DNA of 64,000 bases from Chrysoporthe austroafricana (GCA_001051155.2 JYIP02000001.1:3162001-3226000), one strand, 5' to 3'. Counted from the stretch's first letter, positions 48,865 to 58,971 are shown. Made by a program: numbers and translations. Notes: generated from the sequence alone by a model not told the origin.

Positions 48865-51483
48865 TCAGGAGACCGGATCAGATGCGATGGCAGTTATTTC
48901 ATCGTCGAACGCTTTAATAATATCATCGTACAGAGGCTCTGGCTTTGACGGCGTCCTGATATCTATATCGACTCCGCCCTCGATAGGGGGAAACAGAATG
49001 TCGCGGAGTCTTCTGCATAACGGCTTGACGCGGTCGAGGGACGGCGGAAACTTAGCCAGGAGAGATTCGAAATTGGAGTTCATCATGTCGCCACGCTTGC
49101 TTCTCGCGATGAGTGGGAAAGGCCCAGTGTACCACCTTTTCCAGTCGTCACTGGGCGGCCGTGCCTTGGGGTCGCAGTAAAACCCCATCTCCCACGCCCG
49201 GCAACCGCAGATCCAGAGGAGGACGTAGAAGAAAGATTCCAAATCATGTCGGAAAGTGTGTTCAGCTCCTTCCAGGACCCCAATGGCCATGAATTCCATC
49301 GTGCCCGTCAGGTGGCGTGCACCGGTCCTGCTCTTGCCCAGCTCCTTAGCTAGGTCAAGGTCGATCAGCATTGCGGTAAATCCGTTGGTTTTATAAGGAT
49401 TTGTGATAATGATATTATTTTCCGAGATATCTCTATGCAGGATGTTGCCGGTCAATAATAGAGACCGATGAGCCCTGATAGCATCCCGGAGGGCAGTGAG
49501 CAGTTGGGGCAAGTTAGTGAAGCTATTGAGAGCATGCCCTTCAGGAGAGATGGCAAGGCAGCCGAACAAGCGGTTATCATACTTGTCACTATTTGGCTCG
49601 TACAGACTACCGGGAGCATTGGGCCTCAGCTCATGGCGGAGTTCTGAGGAATGGCCGTTACTCCTTCGCCTCTTGGAAGTAGGTATATCTTGGTCATCGA
49701 TAGACCCCCGCTTTCTTGGCTCGGGACTTTGCAACCGTTTAGACAAAGTTGTAGACTGTCTGTTCAGCTTGGCTGTAGTGACCTGTTGTAGCTGGAGCGA
49801 CTCCGAGGCAAGGGAGCGGGATAATGTAAGCTCCATCCCGGCTGTACTACTGAAGGTCCACGGGGGGCGGTCAAAAGTGAGACCACTACGGAGCTCAGCG
49901 ATGCTCGTGATGCGCTGGTATCCCAGGAACTGAGCGACGCCCTCAACGCCTTTTTCGTATGCAAGCTTAAGAAGATCGGCTTCGGAAGTGCGTTTATCCG
50001 AGGTCCAGGAGAACTTCACAACTTTATTATGATCGACTGTCTTGAAACAGGTTGTGCCCCGGCAGACTATGGCTCTTTGCTTGATAAATGGCTCTTGATC
50101 CAGCTGCAGCTTCCTCTTCTTGCCGTGCACATCGCTCGTGAAGGTAATAGTACGCTTGGCGCGCCGACTGTATTCAGTGAAAGTATCGAGGCCGAGCTCC
50201 TCATCGCTCATGAACGCATAGCCAGCCAGGGAGAGTATAAACCTCTCGGGGTCCTTGTGAATATCGAATTCGCCAGAACTGTACGGGCCCGACCTGTCGA
50301 AAACCCAGAGCTCCATCTTGGTTCCGCGCAGTAAAAACCCGTGTGCGAAGCGACGAGTAGGCTGGCTGGTAAAGAGATCACGCATATAGCGGGAGAGCTG
50401 TAGCAGCACGTCCTTGAAGTTGGCGCCCGACTCTTTGAGCTCGCCGATAACGAGTATATCCTTCCAGTTATGTATAGTGTTTGTAGCCTGTTTGGGCCTT
50501 AGGAAGATATCGAGCTGCCGCTTGGCTTCGCCGCCTATCAAATCGCTTGTGTTCTTAATGTTGTGGTAAGTGGCCCGCGCGCCGTAGAGGAACTCTTCCT
50601 GGAACCGGAGCAGCCATGTCCGGACATGCTCTTCTCTCGGTGGATCGGGAAAGTCGGTCCAGCGCCCGTCGATATGTCTGGGGCTGATGGACTGGTAGAT
50701 AGTCCTGCACTTTTCGGTCCATGACTGGCCCTCGAAGTATTTTTCGAAGAAGCCGCCCACGTTTCGAAAAATGGTACGCCTAAGCTCGTACAAGAGGGCC
50801 TGGTCCAGCATCTTCTTGGTCTGCTCCTGGCATTGAAGCGACGACGTGGTGCGGACTACCGGCGTGGCGCTGACGAGTGTCGTGGCGCTGACGAGCGTCG
50901 AGGCGTTTGGAGGGGAGGTTCGCGGGGCAGATGGTTCAGTGGACGGTTGAGGAGGAGTGGATGGTTGAGGAGCGGCGGTGGATGGTTCGGGAGTGGGTTG
51001 TTTCGGGATAGCAGCTTGAAGAGTGGATGATTCTGGGACAAGAGCACGGACCCGTTCCCAAATCTCGTTGTCTGGTTTACGGTCGAGGACAGCATGGAGG
51101 ATAGCTCGGATATGGGCCGGGTCAAAGTTGCCAGAGATGTAGGTAGTAAGTCGCAGAACATCGCTCTCTAGGTTGTCCTGGCCTGCCTGGGACGGTAGAG
51201 ACACAATGACTGGGAGATTTAGGATCGCTGACACGAGATTGATGGCGAGTCTCCGGAGGTCTGTGATGGTTACTTATGATTAGATAAATGGACACGCAAG
51301 GAAGCTGGAAGCCGGCCGGCGTTTCATACCTGGTTTTGGAAATTTATGGAAGTCATGGATAGCGTCTGGGTCGGGCGAGATGCTCTTTTGTTCGCAAAGC
51401 TGCTTGAAATAATCATGAAAACCTTCAAGGCCGGGTCCAATCGGATAATCTTGGATTATATCTGATTGTGATGGATTCTCCAT
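48865..51483 (-). CDS. FunK1-type fungal protein kinase, two exons
   Basis: Two exons, complement of 51330-51483 and 48865-51260, with a 69 bp intron (GTATGAAACG donor, CTAAT branch-like site, ATCACAG acceptor), give 849 aa. The frame joins in phase across the intron, and the second exon has no ATG of its own near its 5' end, which supports the upstream ATG. Residues about 130-200 form a Pro/Ser/Thr-rich linker. Around 320-330 is VIGELKES, an E-x-K motif reminiscent of PD-(D/E)XK nuclease folds, in the conserved block before the kinase. Kinase features: VVKF lysine near 467, HRDISENN catalytic loop at 660-667, LIDLDLA in place of DFG near 683-689, RHDLES near 722. A basic KRKRR-type patch near 578-584 suggests nuclear localisation. 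FunK1 is an expanded fungal-specific family; substrates are unknown. Confidence 0.88.
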
Positions 51484-52850
51484 GCTGTATGGTGATCCCT
51501 TAAGATGGACGTGGTCAGAAGTAATGGAGACCGATGGTTAGGAGTCTAAACAGACTTGACCGCGTTTTCCTTTCAAAGCAAGGCAGCTGAGTCAGTCGGA
51601 AGGAATATCTCTTGTCCGAACACCCCACTTAGCCACGAGACCTAAATCAGTTAGGATGCAAAATGGCACACGCTAAGCCAGCATGGGCTTGTAATTGGCC
51701 CAGCAATGCCCGGTTATGTATGTAAGAAGACTGGTTACTAGTAATATAGCATTCAACTCCTTATCTGTGCCTAGGAGGAGAGGTGAAGAAAGACCCGACT
51801 TATCGGTAAATTTTATTTGAGACAAATTAACATTCCTAGTAACAGATTAAAATTATGATGGAAGCTACTAGTAATACAGGCTTTGTACAAACCAAGAGTC
51901 TCAAGAAGCGAGGCTGGTGTCTAAATAGCTACTCCAGTATTGCCACAGACACACTACAGACTACCTAAGTACTTAGATGGATTGGAGGGATAGGATGGGA
52001 TTAACGTTCACATCAAGGACTGAAAAAGTAGAGGAATACTTCCCAAGAGTTTCCAAGTAAGTACTGTCGCAGCAAGTCGTCTGCCTGATTAGGAAAGCGA
52101 GCACCCTGTTTTCTGGAGATGTTTTTAAGACTGACCCCGCCCGCCCAAGAAGTGCAGCTGGTCCATAAGTACCAGCCTGCCACGCGATATTACGTGCAAT
52201 GACGCAGGTGTCCTGGCCGCATTCCAAGCTATAGGGACACCGCTTGGCTAGGTTAGCTTATGTCCGACTAATTTCGCTGCTGTCGACCCTGAAGAGCATC
52301 ATATCCAGCGACCGAAAGCACGGTAGAATTGACCGCTCGGTTGGCCATCGGAACGCTTTAGTTTTCTTTCGAGAATCTCTCGAGTCGCCTTTGCGCGATC
52401 TTTGGTATAACCCTTGGTGCAGTTGTTTAGTAAAATCATTTGCTGCAATCATTTAGTGCAACCGGTATCGGATTCCACTTAGGTGACCGTCTAGAGCACC
52501 CATTTTGCAGCCAAATTTTACACAGATATTTCGTGCGTACCTTTCATGCAGAGATTCCGCGCCTGCCATTGGCGCCGTAACCTGCTAACTCACAGGTTTC
52601 TGGGTCTTGCTATTGGGCCAAAGACGAAATGCAAAATAGAATTCGGCCCTTACATTTCCTATTCCAGTACAATTGGATTCTCCCGAGTCGTACCAGGCCC
52701 ACCATCACGTCTGCGCGAGGCCGTACATTTTCTCTTCCTCTGAGTGACTTTCTTCGTCCTTGGAATTCGAGGCCGAGAAACCTGACGCGCAGTCCTTTCC
52801 TCAACTGATAGATGAGGCAAGAAGGCCGCAGCCGCTTCCCTCCTGAGGTA
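51484..52850. other. Intergenic region upstream of kinase, downstream of sirtuin
   Basis: About 1.37 kb holding the promoter of the kinase gene (next to 51483) and the 3' flank of the sirtuin gene. Several open frames of 60-85 codons occur on both strands (for example 51973-52227 and 52258-52452 minus, 52244-52456 plus), but none shows a recognisable motif or a convincing start. No repeat was recognised. Confidence 0.5.
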
Positions 52851-53764
52851 CTATAGACAATCGTCACAGTCCCACTCTACGTAGTAATCAAACAACCTCC
52901 GGCAGTCATATCGCGGCTTCGAAAGGCCAACATATACGACGAGCCCTCCGTTTGCCCGAACCGCCCTCGCAAATCCCCTGACCAGCGATATTGGCCCATC
53001 GACCTTGAGGCTGGTTCCGAGCACGAGAAGGAAGTCAGGATGGGCATCTTCGTCGCGGCGAGCATATCGAGCAATGGCCTCCCCATACGGATGGTACAGC
53101 TGTCCAAGTCGTACGATGTCCGGCAGCAATTGGCCAACTAGCATCCCTCGTTTGCCAGCTTTCACTCTCGCCGCAGAGTAGATTATGCAGTCTGGACAAG
53201 ATAGATCTTGTCCAGCTTCAATCTGCTCCTCGAATTGATCCCAGGGGAATAAGTGCTGGCAGAGGCGGCATCGCAGGTGGCGGTGAGAACCGTAAAGCTC
53301 AACGCAGGCTGCATTGTCACTCTCAATATCATTTAAGAGTCCCGCTTTATATTCGAGCAAGTCGACATTCTGGGTATAGCAGCGGAGAAGTCGGCCAGCG
53401 TCATTCATAGCGGCAATGGCTTTGTGTATATCAGTCGGCTCACTACTACTGGCCAGTTTGTGCAAGAGCAAACCTGATCTTTGAAGCTGCGCCCTGCTTT
53501 CGCTGTCGCGAAGAGCTGTCTCATTAAACAATTCCCCGCTCACATAAAGCCCGCCTCTGGACCGAAAGTCCTGCGAATATTCAGTTACTACTCCTCAACG
53601 AGGTCACAAGAAGGAATTCATACCGGAATTCCAGCAGCAGTACTGATTCCAGCTCCCGTCACGATAATAGCTCGTTTTGACCGGCCCAGAGCTCTCGCGA
53701 AGGTAACAAGCTCTTAGTAAGAATCCGGGCGCACGGGGATTATTGTCTGCGTAGAGATTGGCAT
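52851..53764 (-). pseudogene. Sirtuin (SIR2/HST-type), early stop and catalytic His lost
   Basis: Two exons, complement of 53624-53764 (141 bp) and 52851-53570, with a 53 bp intron (GTATGAATTCC ... TTCGCAG), encode a 286-codon class I-like sirtuin. Visible motifs: VTGAGIST-AAGIPDFRSR (the NAD-binding start, split exactly by the intron), CYTQNVDLLE, a zinc ribbon C148-x2-C151 ... C172-x2-C175, PDIVRLG and LGTSLKVDGP. Two defects: codon 17 is TAA (53714-53716) where the frame continues perfectly into the Rossmann core, and the invariant catalytic His of the LHG motif is Tyr140 (ELYGS; TAC at 53292-53294). Both are explained by C-to-T at CpA (CAA to TAA, CAC to TAC). The ATG at 53762-53764 has a purine at -3. 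It would be an NAD-dependent deacylase of HST3/HST4 type if intact. An unseen upstream exon that avoids the stop is possible, but no downstream ATG would restore the NAD-binding start. Confidence 0.8.
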
Positions 53765-54489
53765 TGCTGTAGTCGTGGAAGGAGATTCTCGGGGCCAGAG
53801 GGGGGGGGACGGTCACAGATATTGCCGGCTTGAGGAGCAGAAGGAAACAGAAGACGAAATCTTTGGGAAGAGCGGTACAGAAACCTGTCTTATATATCTG
53901 TCGGCCGAGACAGATGCCTGCCCTCGACCATCAGGAAGAGGACCAACGGCATCGTGTCACGGTCATGGTTGGTACCACAGCCTAACACTAATAGACATCG
54001 GACGAGTCTCGACGGTGGGATATATATGGTCAAAGGTAGTTCCAACCTTGAATCCTGTGGCTCCGATGCTGGACGCGGACAAGGAAGCACCGCCTCATCC
54101 ACGCCGCTCACGAGGGCCGGGAGTGACCAAGACGAGTCTCGCCAATCGGAGACAGGAGCTCAGATTTCTACCTGGTTGGCGATACGAAACCATCTATGCC
54201 GGCATGAATGAGGGGCTGGCGTGGTTGCAGGCGGCACCATCACCGGTCTTGGAGGTCATGGGGTGACAGTGGCCTCCCGACTGCCTACCATGAGTAGGCA
54301 CGCGGCCTGTTGTTGCGGCCAGGGAGCCGAACTGCTGCTATTTCCTGGCCGGGTTCAGCTCGCAATATCGCAGGAACAACGATGCGAAGTCCTTCTTGAC
54401 TTTTCTCCTCGAGAACAGGGATTGAAACCGGCGGCAAATTTGGCAAGAAAGTATACGTATGGCTAAGCTTGGCACAACCTAATCGGCGT
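53765..54489. other. Intergenic region between sirtuin and DUF7924 gene
   Basis: About 0.7 kb with the promoter side of the sirtuin. A minus-strand ATATATAAG TATA-like motif occurs near 53890. Open frames on the plus strand (53775-54266, 54221-54466) lack family motifs. A stretch near 54220-54290 faintly resembles a dinucleotide-binding start but cannot be supported. Confidence 0.4.
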
Positions 54490-56139
54490 CTATGTTTTGC
54501 CTTGTCCCTTCCTCCTCTTTGCCGTTCCTGCATCGGTGAACGAAGTACTCGGAGTAATCACCCGTTGACCGGGCTTGCCTGACCGGCCATGGTCTTCACC
54601 ACCTAGCGACACAGAATCAGCCTCTGACGGTATCAGGTGATAGCTCCCTAGGTCCTGGGATAAGCCCGTCGACTCGGAGAGCGCGGGAACATCGAAATCC
54701 AGCTTCGATGGCAGTTGATCGATAGCGGAGCATATCTTCGCAAAGTGCGAAGGCATCCACCTGTCGTAAACGTTCTTCGTAAAACGATATGCCGTCCATT
54801 TCTCCTTGCCGTCCAGCTCTGTAAAGCTGAACTCACGAATGGGATGGCGGTAATACCTCGTATCTTTGCCGTCGATCACCGGGTAGCAGCCATAGATCCG
54901 TACCGACCGGTGGTCGTGCGAGATAGAAAAGCTGAGGATCTGGCGGTGGACCTCGTCCTCGCGGCCCACAAGACGAAAGAGCTCGACGATCCCCTTTGCC
55001 GCCAGGGTCATGCTGTGGGCGTTCTGGCGGTCCGCGACGTCCAGCGCTGCGGCGCCGCACTTTACCTCGCAGGTCAGGAACGGAAAGTACATATAGTACG
55101 TGGTCATGAAGAGGGACAGGTCGCCCGCGATGAAGTCGCCGATGAACGGAGACAGCTTCGCGAGCTGGTCCTCGGTGAAAGCCTCCCGGCGGAAGCCGAC
55201 AGAGTAGTCCGGCTGCGGGCGGGTCCCGGTTAAGGGGATTGAGTTGTTCCAACCCTCATTAACGCTTTCCATCAGGAGATCAAGATGCCCAGCACCGAAG
55301 GTAGCAAGACTCTCGGCCGAAGGGACAATGAGTCGAGAGATGTCTTGAATAACTCTAGCCTCGTTTCTATTGTGGATCTTCTGACAGGTTATTTCGAAAA
55401 TGTCATCACGGAAGAGTGAGTCTTTGGGGACCACCTGCTTCGTTTCGATCAGGCTCTTGCAAAGGGATTTGCCTTTGTCGGTGACATTCAGGTTCGACTT
55501 GACCATGAAACTCCCTTTAGTGGCGAGTAATGTCTCATAGCGCGGGTCTCGGTATGGCGCGCTCTTCTCTTCCCGTGGTTTCTGGTCGCTCGGCGTCGTA
55601 GACGTAGCGGAATTCGATCGCTTGCGTCTAAGAGAGGACAAAGACCGCTTTCGTACTAGTGCGTGTTCCATGTCGCTGTGGAAGTGTTCGACTGGCCACC
55701 GCTTTTCTCTCGCCCAGAACCCGATCGGGTCGAATTGTTTGGTCAAACCACCGTTATTAACTGCGACGTCGCCGACAATATGCTCGGCAGTGGACAGGGT
55801 TCGCGCTCGCTTCTGAGAGAGCCCCGGGCAGGGATACTGTGTGTCTCCGACTTTTCGCTTGCGACCTTTGCTGCCGACCGGAGCAGGCGGGTTCTGTGTT
55901 GCCTTAGCCCGAGCCCATGGACAGCAGGAGGATGCTCTACCTGTTGGTACGGTGCCTCCTCGACGGCAGCCGGATGCGGTTTGCTATATGCAGTCTTCCG
56001 TCGTGTCCTGCGGGTGTCTTGCGGTCGCTCTCCTACCAAACGTCAGCTGTGACCTCCTCCGCGCCTCACAAAACACACCTTGGGTCTTTGGATGATTGCG
56101 TCCTTTCTGAGCGGCTACCTGCGCTCGAGTTCGGGCCAT
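54490..56139 (-). CDS. DUF7924-type fungal protein, three exons
   Basis: Exons complement of 56079-56139, 55941-56032 and 54490-55893; introns of 46 bp (GTGTG ... GCTGAC ... GGTAG) and 47 bp (GTAGAG ... CTAAG ... ACACAG). Both junctions keep phase, giving 518 aa from an ATG-GCC start. The N-terminal 100 residues are basic and low complexity (KGRKRKV, LSQKRARTL), likely nuclear-targeting. Residues about 240-440 carry the conserved core: PQPDYSVGF (279), YMYFPFLTCEVKCG (E327, K329), DVADRQNAHSMTLA, SISHDHRSVRIYG and ELDGKEKWTAYRFTKNVYD. The PD ... E-x-K arrangement resembles a PD-(D/E)XK nuclease fold, which is inference. The C-terminus is basic again (AKRRKGQGKT). Function of the family is not established as far as I know. 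All motifs look intact. Confidence 0.85.
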
Positions 56140-56498
56140 GATGATAGGGAAAAAAGAGAGCAAAGGGTGGTGGATTTCGGCAGTTGTGGTTACGGAAGAG
56201 AATGTTGCGCGTCGAGATTAAGAATAGACGTCACGGGACTCCGCATTGCGGGAAATAGCACCACGGCCAACCATTACGCGTCTGGGCACCCTTCCATGCA
56301 ACGACGGTAAGGCACCACAGTGGACGGTCTCGGCACTCTCCATGATAAGTCAGCAATTTTTCTACCAGAACGCCCGGATGCCCTCGAGGGCCGGCGCACC
56401 TGCCGAATGTGGTAGCGCTAACTGCGAGCTTTGATCGTTTGGCCGATAAGTGGGCTGCTGCCCGATTTCAATCCGTCGCTGACCAAAACCCAAATCCA
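56140..56498. promoter_or_regulatory. Divergent promoter between DUF7924 gene and decayed gene
   Basis: 359 bp separate the start of the minus-strand DUF7924 gene (56139) from the start of the plus-strand relic (56499). No TATA box or known operator was recognised. The interval would have served both genes. Confidence 0.4.
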
Positions 56499-57025
56499 AT
56501 GACAAGTTTTCCGACACCGCAGAACCGAAAGAGACAACGCATATACGAGGACTTGCAAGACGGCCACCGTACGAAGGCTCGAAAGACAGATCCGTCCTTG
56601 CGAGGCAAGCGCTCAGCCAAGACACCACCACATCGAGACCAGACGGCACCCGACAACTGCCCGGCAGAGAGTGTTGATCCGCCCGCCCTCGACCATCACA
56701 GTTCCTGGCACTACCCGCCCGAGTTCTGAGACAGACTCTCGACGGTCCCGCTGACCCGCTCGGCCCTGAGGGAGCTCGACCGACGGAACCGTGCCCGACC
56801 TGCCTTTTCTTCGCCTCCGCTACTGCCAACAGGGCTCGCCCGAGATCTCGCTCGGTTTGTACGCAACGGCGGACCAGACTTGCGTAACTTTCGAGGGTAT
56901 CCCTTTCCTACAGGACGAAATTATTAATCTGCTAGCGCTATAGGCTCCTCGTCCCGAACTTCGAGCCGAATAACCAAATCTACCGATCCAATAACCATTA
57001 TAAAGTCGGGGAAGAAAAAGAGTAC
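56499..57025 (+). pseudogene. Decayed fungal accessory gene (PPEF-DRL/GGPDL family), cut by LTR
   Basis: One plus-strand frame runs from an ATG at 56499 to the LTR start at 57026 with two stops: TGA at 56727-56729 (within HYPPEF-x-DRL, where I would expect Trp) and a TAA near 56922. The readable parts are a basic N-terminus (PQNRKRQRIYE, KARKTDPSLRGKR), then DRLSTVPLTRSALRELDRRN, ARFVRNGGPDLRNFRGYP and a Ser/Thr/Lys-rich linker (SSSRTSSRITKSTDP). From memory this pattern is the N-terminus of a fungal accessory family that carries a DUF7924-like or PD-(D/E)XK-like C-terminal domain. The C-terminal domain is missing, replaced by the LTR mosaic. Confidence 0.6.
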
Positions 57026-57226
57026 TGTTATGACCCAACATGCAATAAGGGCATGACGCCGGCAAGGACCAGCCGGCACCCCGCAAGAAGAACCAAAGAA
57101 AACCTAGAAGCAGATTACGTAAGCAAGGGTTAGGGTTAGGATTGATAGGATCGATAGCCTCGATATCGATCCTATCGATCCAAACTTGAAAAGCTGGATA
57201 TATAAGACAGGACATCTACTAGATAG
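57026..57226 (+). repeat. LTR fragment a (family 3)
   Basis: Starts TGTTATGACCCAACATGC and runs to CTACTAGATAG, where fragment b starts. Contains AAGCAAGGGTTAGGGTTAGG and TATA-like GGATATATAAG. It has no proper LTR end, so it is truncated. CpA and TpG are common, that is, little RIP. Confidence 0.75.
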
Positions 57227-57456
57227 TGTTATGACCCAACATGCGGCCAGGGTACGGTGCCAAGGGATGGCCATCAAGCACCCCTCAGGAAAACCTGATC
57301 TATGGAAGAAACCCCAGGAAAGGATTACGTAAGCAAGGGTTAGGGTTACCAATATAATACCAGCTTACGCAAGCTCAATGAGCCACGACGAGCAATACTA
57401 AGGGTGCTATTACGGCTCAGTAAGCAGTAATGAGCCGATCCGAAGAGCTGGATATA
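57227..57456 (+). repeat. LTR fragment b (family 3)
   Basis: Starts TGTTATGACCCAACATGC a second time, with a related but divergent body (GGATTACGTAAGCAAGGGTTAGGGTTA) and ends at GAGCTGGATATA, the TATA position, where fragment c starts. Truncated. Confidence 0.7.
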
Positions 57457-57556
57457 TGTTATGAACCAACCTGCAAGCCAGGGTATAGCACCGGAGCTAC
57501 CCAGAACGGCCCACTCGGAGACAGGATTTTCAGACTCTGCGGCAGCGTTTATAACA
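57457..57556 (+). repeat. 100 bp mini-LTR c with both ends
   Basis: Starts TGTTATGAACCAACCTGC and ends GCAGCGTTTATAACA, the two termini of the family-2/3 LTRs, in only 100 bp. It could be an internally deleted solo LTR. The flanks (ATATA and TCTAG) do not match as a target duplication. Confidence 0.65.
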
Positions 57557-57709
57557 TCTAGATCGATATCGATCCTATCGATGCTAACCCTAACCCTTGC
57601 TTATATAATCCATTCCTAGGGTTCTTTTCAGGGTTATCTAGATCCTTCTGCGGGGTGCTTGCCGGTCGTTCTTTGACGCCGTACCCTTGCTGCATGTTGG
57701 GTCATAATA
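57557..57709 (-). repeat. LTR fragment d (family 3), inverted
   Basis: Plus-strand end GCTGCATGTTGGGTCATAATA is the reverse of the TGTTATGACCCAACATGC start. On the minus strand its order (start, CACCCCGCA, GCAAGGGTTAGGGTTAGCATCGATAGGATCGATATCG) follows fragment a. Truncated at its 3' side by c. Confidence 0.7.
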
Positions 57710-57796
57710 CGAGGCTTGTTTTCGAGGTAGGCCATTTCTAACAGCCTTAACAGCCTGGGCTAGCTCAAATTCAGAATAAGACGTCATTAGGGCCAT
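57710..57796 (-). pseudogene. psq/pogo-type transposase N-terminus, 29 codons, cut by LTR d
   Basis: Minus-strand ATG at 57794-57796 followed by YSEFELAQAVKAVRNGL-PRKQAS. This matches the first helix region of the HTH_psq domain that opens Tc1/mariner pogo-group transposases (pattern YsEeDLqkAleAvrnG-s-rkAa). The reading ends at the LTR boundary 57709/57710. The rest of the transposase is not in the window. Confidence 0.5.
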
Positions 57797-58971
57797 ATAA
57801 AGTAATTATTAAAAGATGAAGTTATTCAGACTAGAATTGATCAAGAAAAGTTAAAAGAAATAGAGGTGGTTGGAAAAACGGGTGGCTGGCCCAGGAGGGT
57901 CGGAAACAGGGGGGGTCGGAAACCCCATGCACTGACTTATGCACGCAACGTAGGAGGTTGCTTAACAACGCCGCGCGTTTCTTTCTGCCCGTGCTGTCTT
58001 CCACTACGCGTCCGCCATCCCTTAACCTTCATGAGCGATCCTTGATATGACGTGCTCAAGAAGAGGCCTTCTGACTCGGAAGGGAGGCATCGAAGGGCGA
58101 GCCTCGAGCAGAAGTCTCCCTATCTCTTTAACTCCGTGCTAGACATGTTTGAGACGATCTCGGAAGATCATGGTGTAATTTCATCATACCCACTAATACC
58201 CTACGCCCGAATCCTATCACATGGCGCATCCAGTAATATCACCCGCCTGACCTGTTCTCCAGCCGCCGCCGGGCTAACTTCATCGCCCCCCATCACATTG
58301 ACTTGGGACTACAGTACGAGGCTGAACAGCAGCGAGTCCTCAGACAGAACGGAACCCTGGGTGAAGGCGAGCCTACAAGTCTTCATAATGTGCGCCCCTG
58401 CTCATTAGGCGAGACTCGATCTGGGATGGGCTTCGGATGTCGTAGCCCGAGGTGACAGACAGCGGCTCTTTACAGGTTCTTGGCTAAGGGCAACAGTCTT
58501 CCGAAAGGCCAGAATACAGCTCTGCTTGTTTAGGGCCTTGTGAGAGCCCACCATCCATGTGCATAACCGCCTCGATGACGACGTTCTGAAGTTTCGCGGT
58601 GACGAGGTCATGCAGGCATGCCTTATGGGGCTCGAGATTCTTCCTCGTCACCGCACCATCAGCTTGTCAATCTCTAAGACCAAACACCTGAGGACATGCC
58701 AGGTTCCATAAAGAAAAAAAAAATGTAAATATAGAAAAGGGATGGAGAGGGAGGAGTAGAGGAAGAAAAGAGGAAAGTTAAGAGGCCGCTGGCGACGCTG
58801 ACGACGGTAGCAATGAAGGTGAGGATAATGACATGGACGTAGCCTCGGGTGTTATCGAACTTGGAAAGAGGGAGGGGCGCATTCAATTATCAGGTAGTAC
58901 TCTGCAGACAAGGTGCACGTGTCGATGGAATAGATCACTGTTCTGGTTCGAGACCCATGAATTCCCCGGAA
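57797..58971. other. Intergenic region left of the coiled-coil gene
   Basis: About 1.2 kb. It contains a G-rich direct repeat of GGTCGGAAAC near 57898-57926. Open frames at 58052-58408 (plus, 118 codons) and 58405-58611 (minus) have no recognisable motifs. A minus-strand frame at 58674-58886 has one strongly hydrophobic stretch (VIILTFIATVVSVASGLLTFLF) but is in the 3' flank of the next gene and no splice joins it convincingly. Confidence 0.4.

Noticed and set aside
48641..49180. Plus-strand 179-codon open frame
   Set aside because: It overlaps the 3' end of the kinase gene in antisense, has no motif, and begins within the kinase 3' flank; treated as a shadow.
50833..51030. Arg/Gly-rich plus-strand frame in the kinase gene
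   Set aside because: It is the antisense of the kinase Pro/Ser/Thr-rich linker and has no independent support.
53775..54266. Plus-strand 163-codon frame upstream of the sirtuin
   Set aside because: No recognisable domain, antisense to the sirtuin 5' flank, low-complexity start; not supported.
54215..54300. Possible start of an FAD/GMC oxidoreductase (AGGTITGL ... TVASRLP)
   Set aside because: Only about 20 residues resemble the family, with no continuation on either side; too weak to call a pseudogene.
54715..55252. Long open frames on both strands (172 and 139 codons) inside the DUF7924 gene
   Set aside because: They overlap the conserved DUF7924 core in other frames and arise from its GC-rich codons.
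25960..57600. Interstitial telomeric repeats
   Set aside because: Each TTAGGG-like stretch is only about two units long and lies at a fixed place within an LTR, so these are LTR motifs and not telomere relics.
58052..58408. 118-codon plus-strand frame
   Set aside because: No motif, no plausible start context and not matched to any family I recognise.
58674..58886. Transmembrane exon of the coiled-coil gene
   Set aside because: A hydrophobic stretch exists, but the coiled-coil gene has a natural stop at 58972 and no clear donor/acceptor pair links the two.
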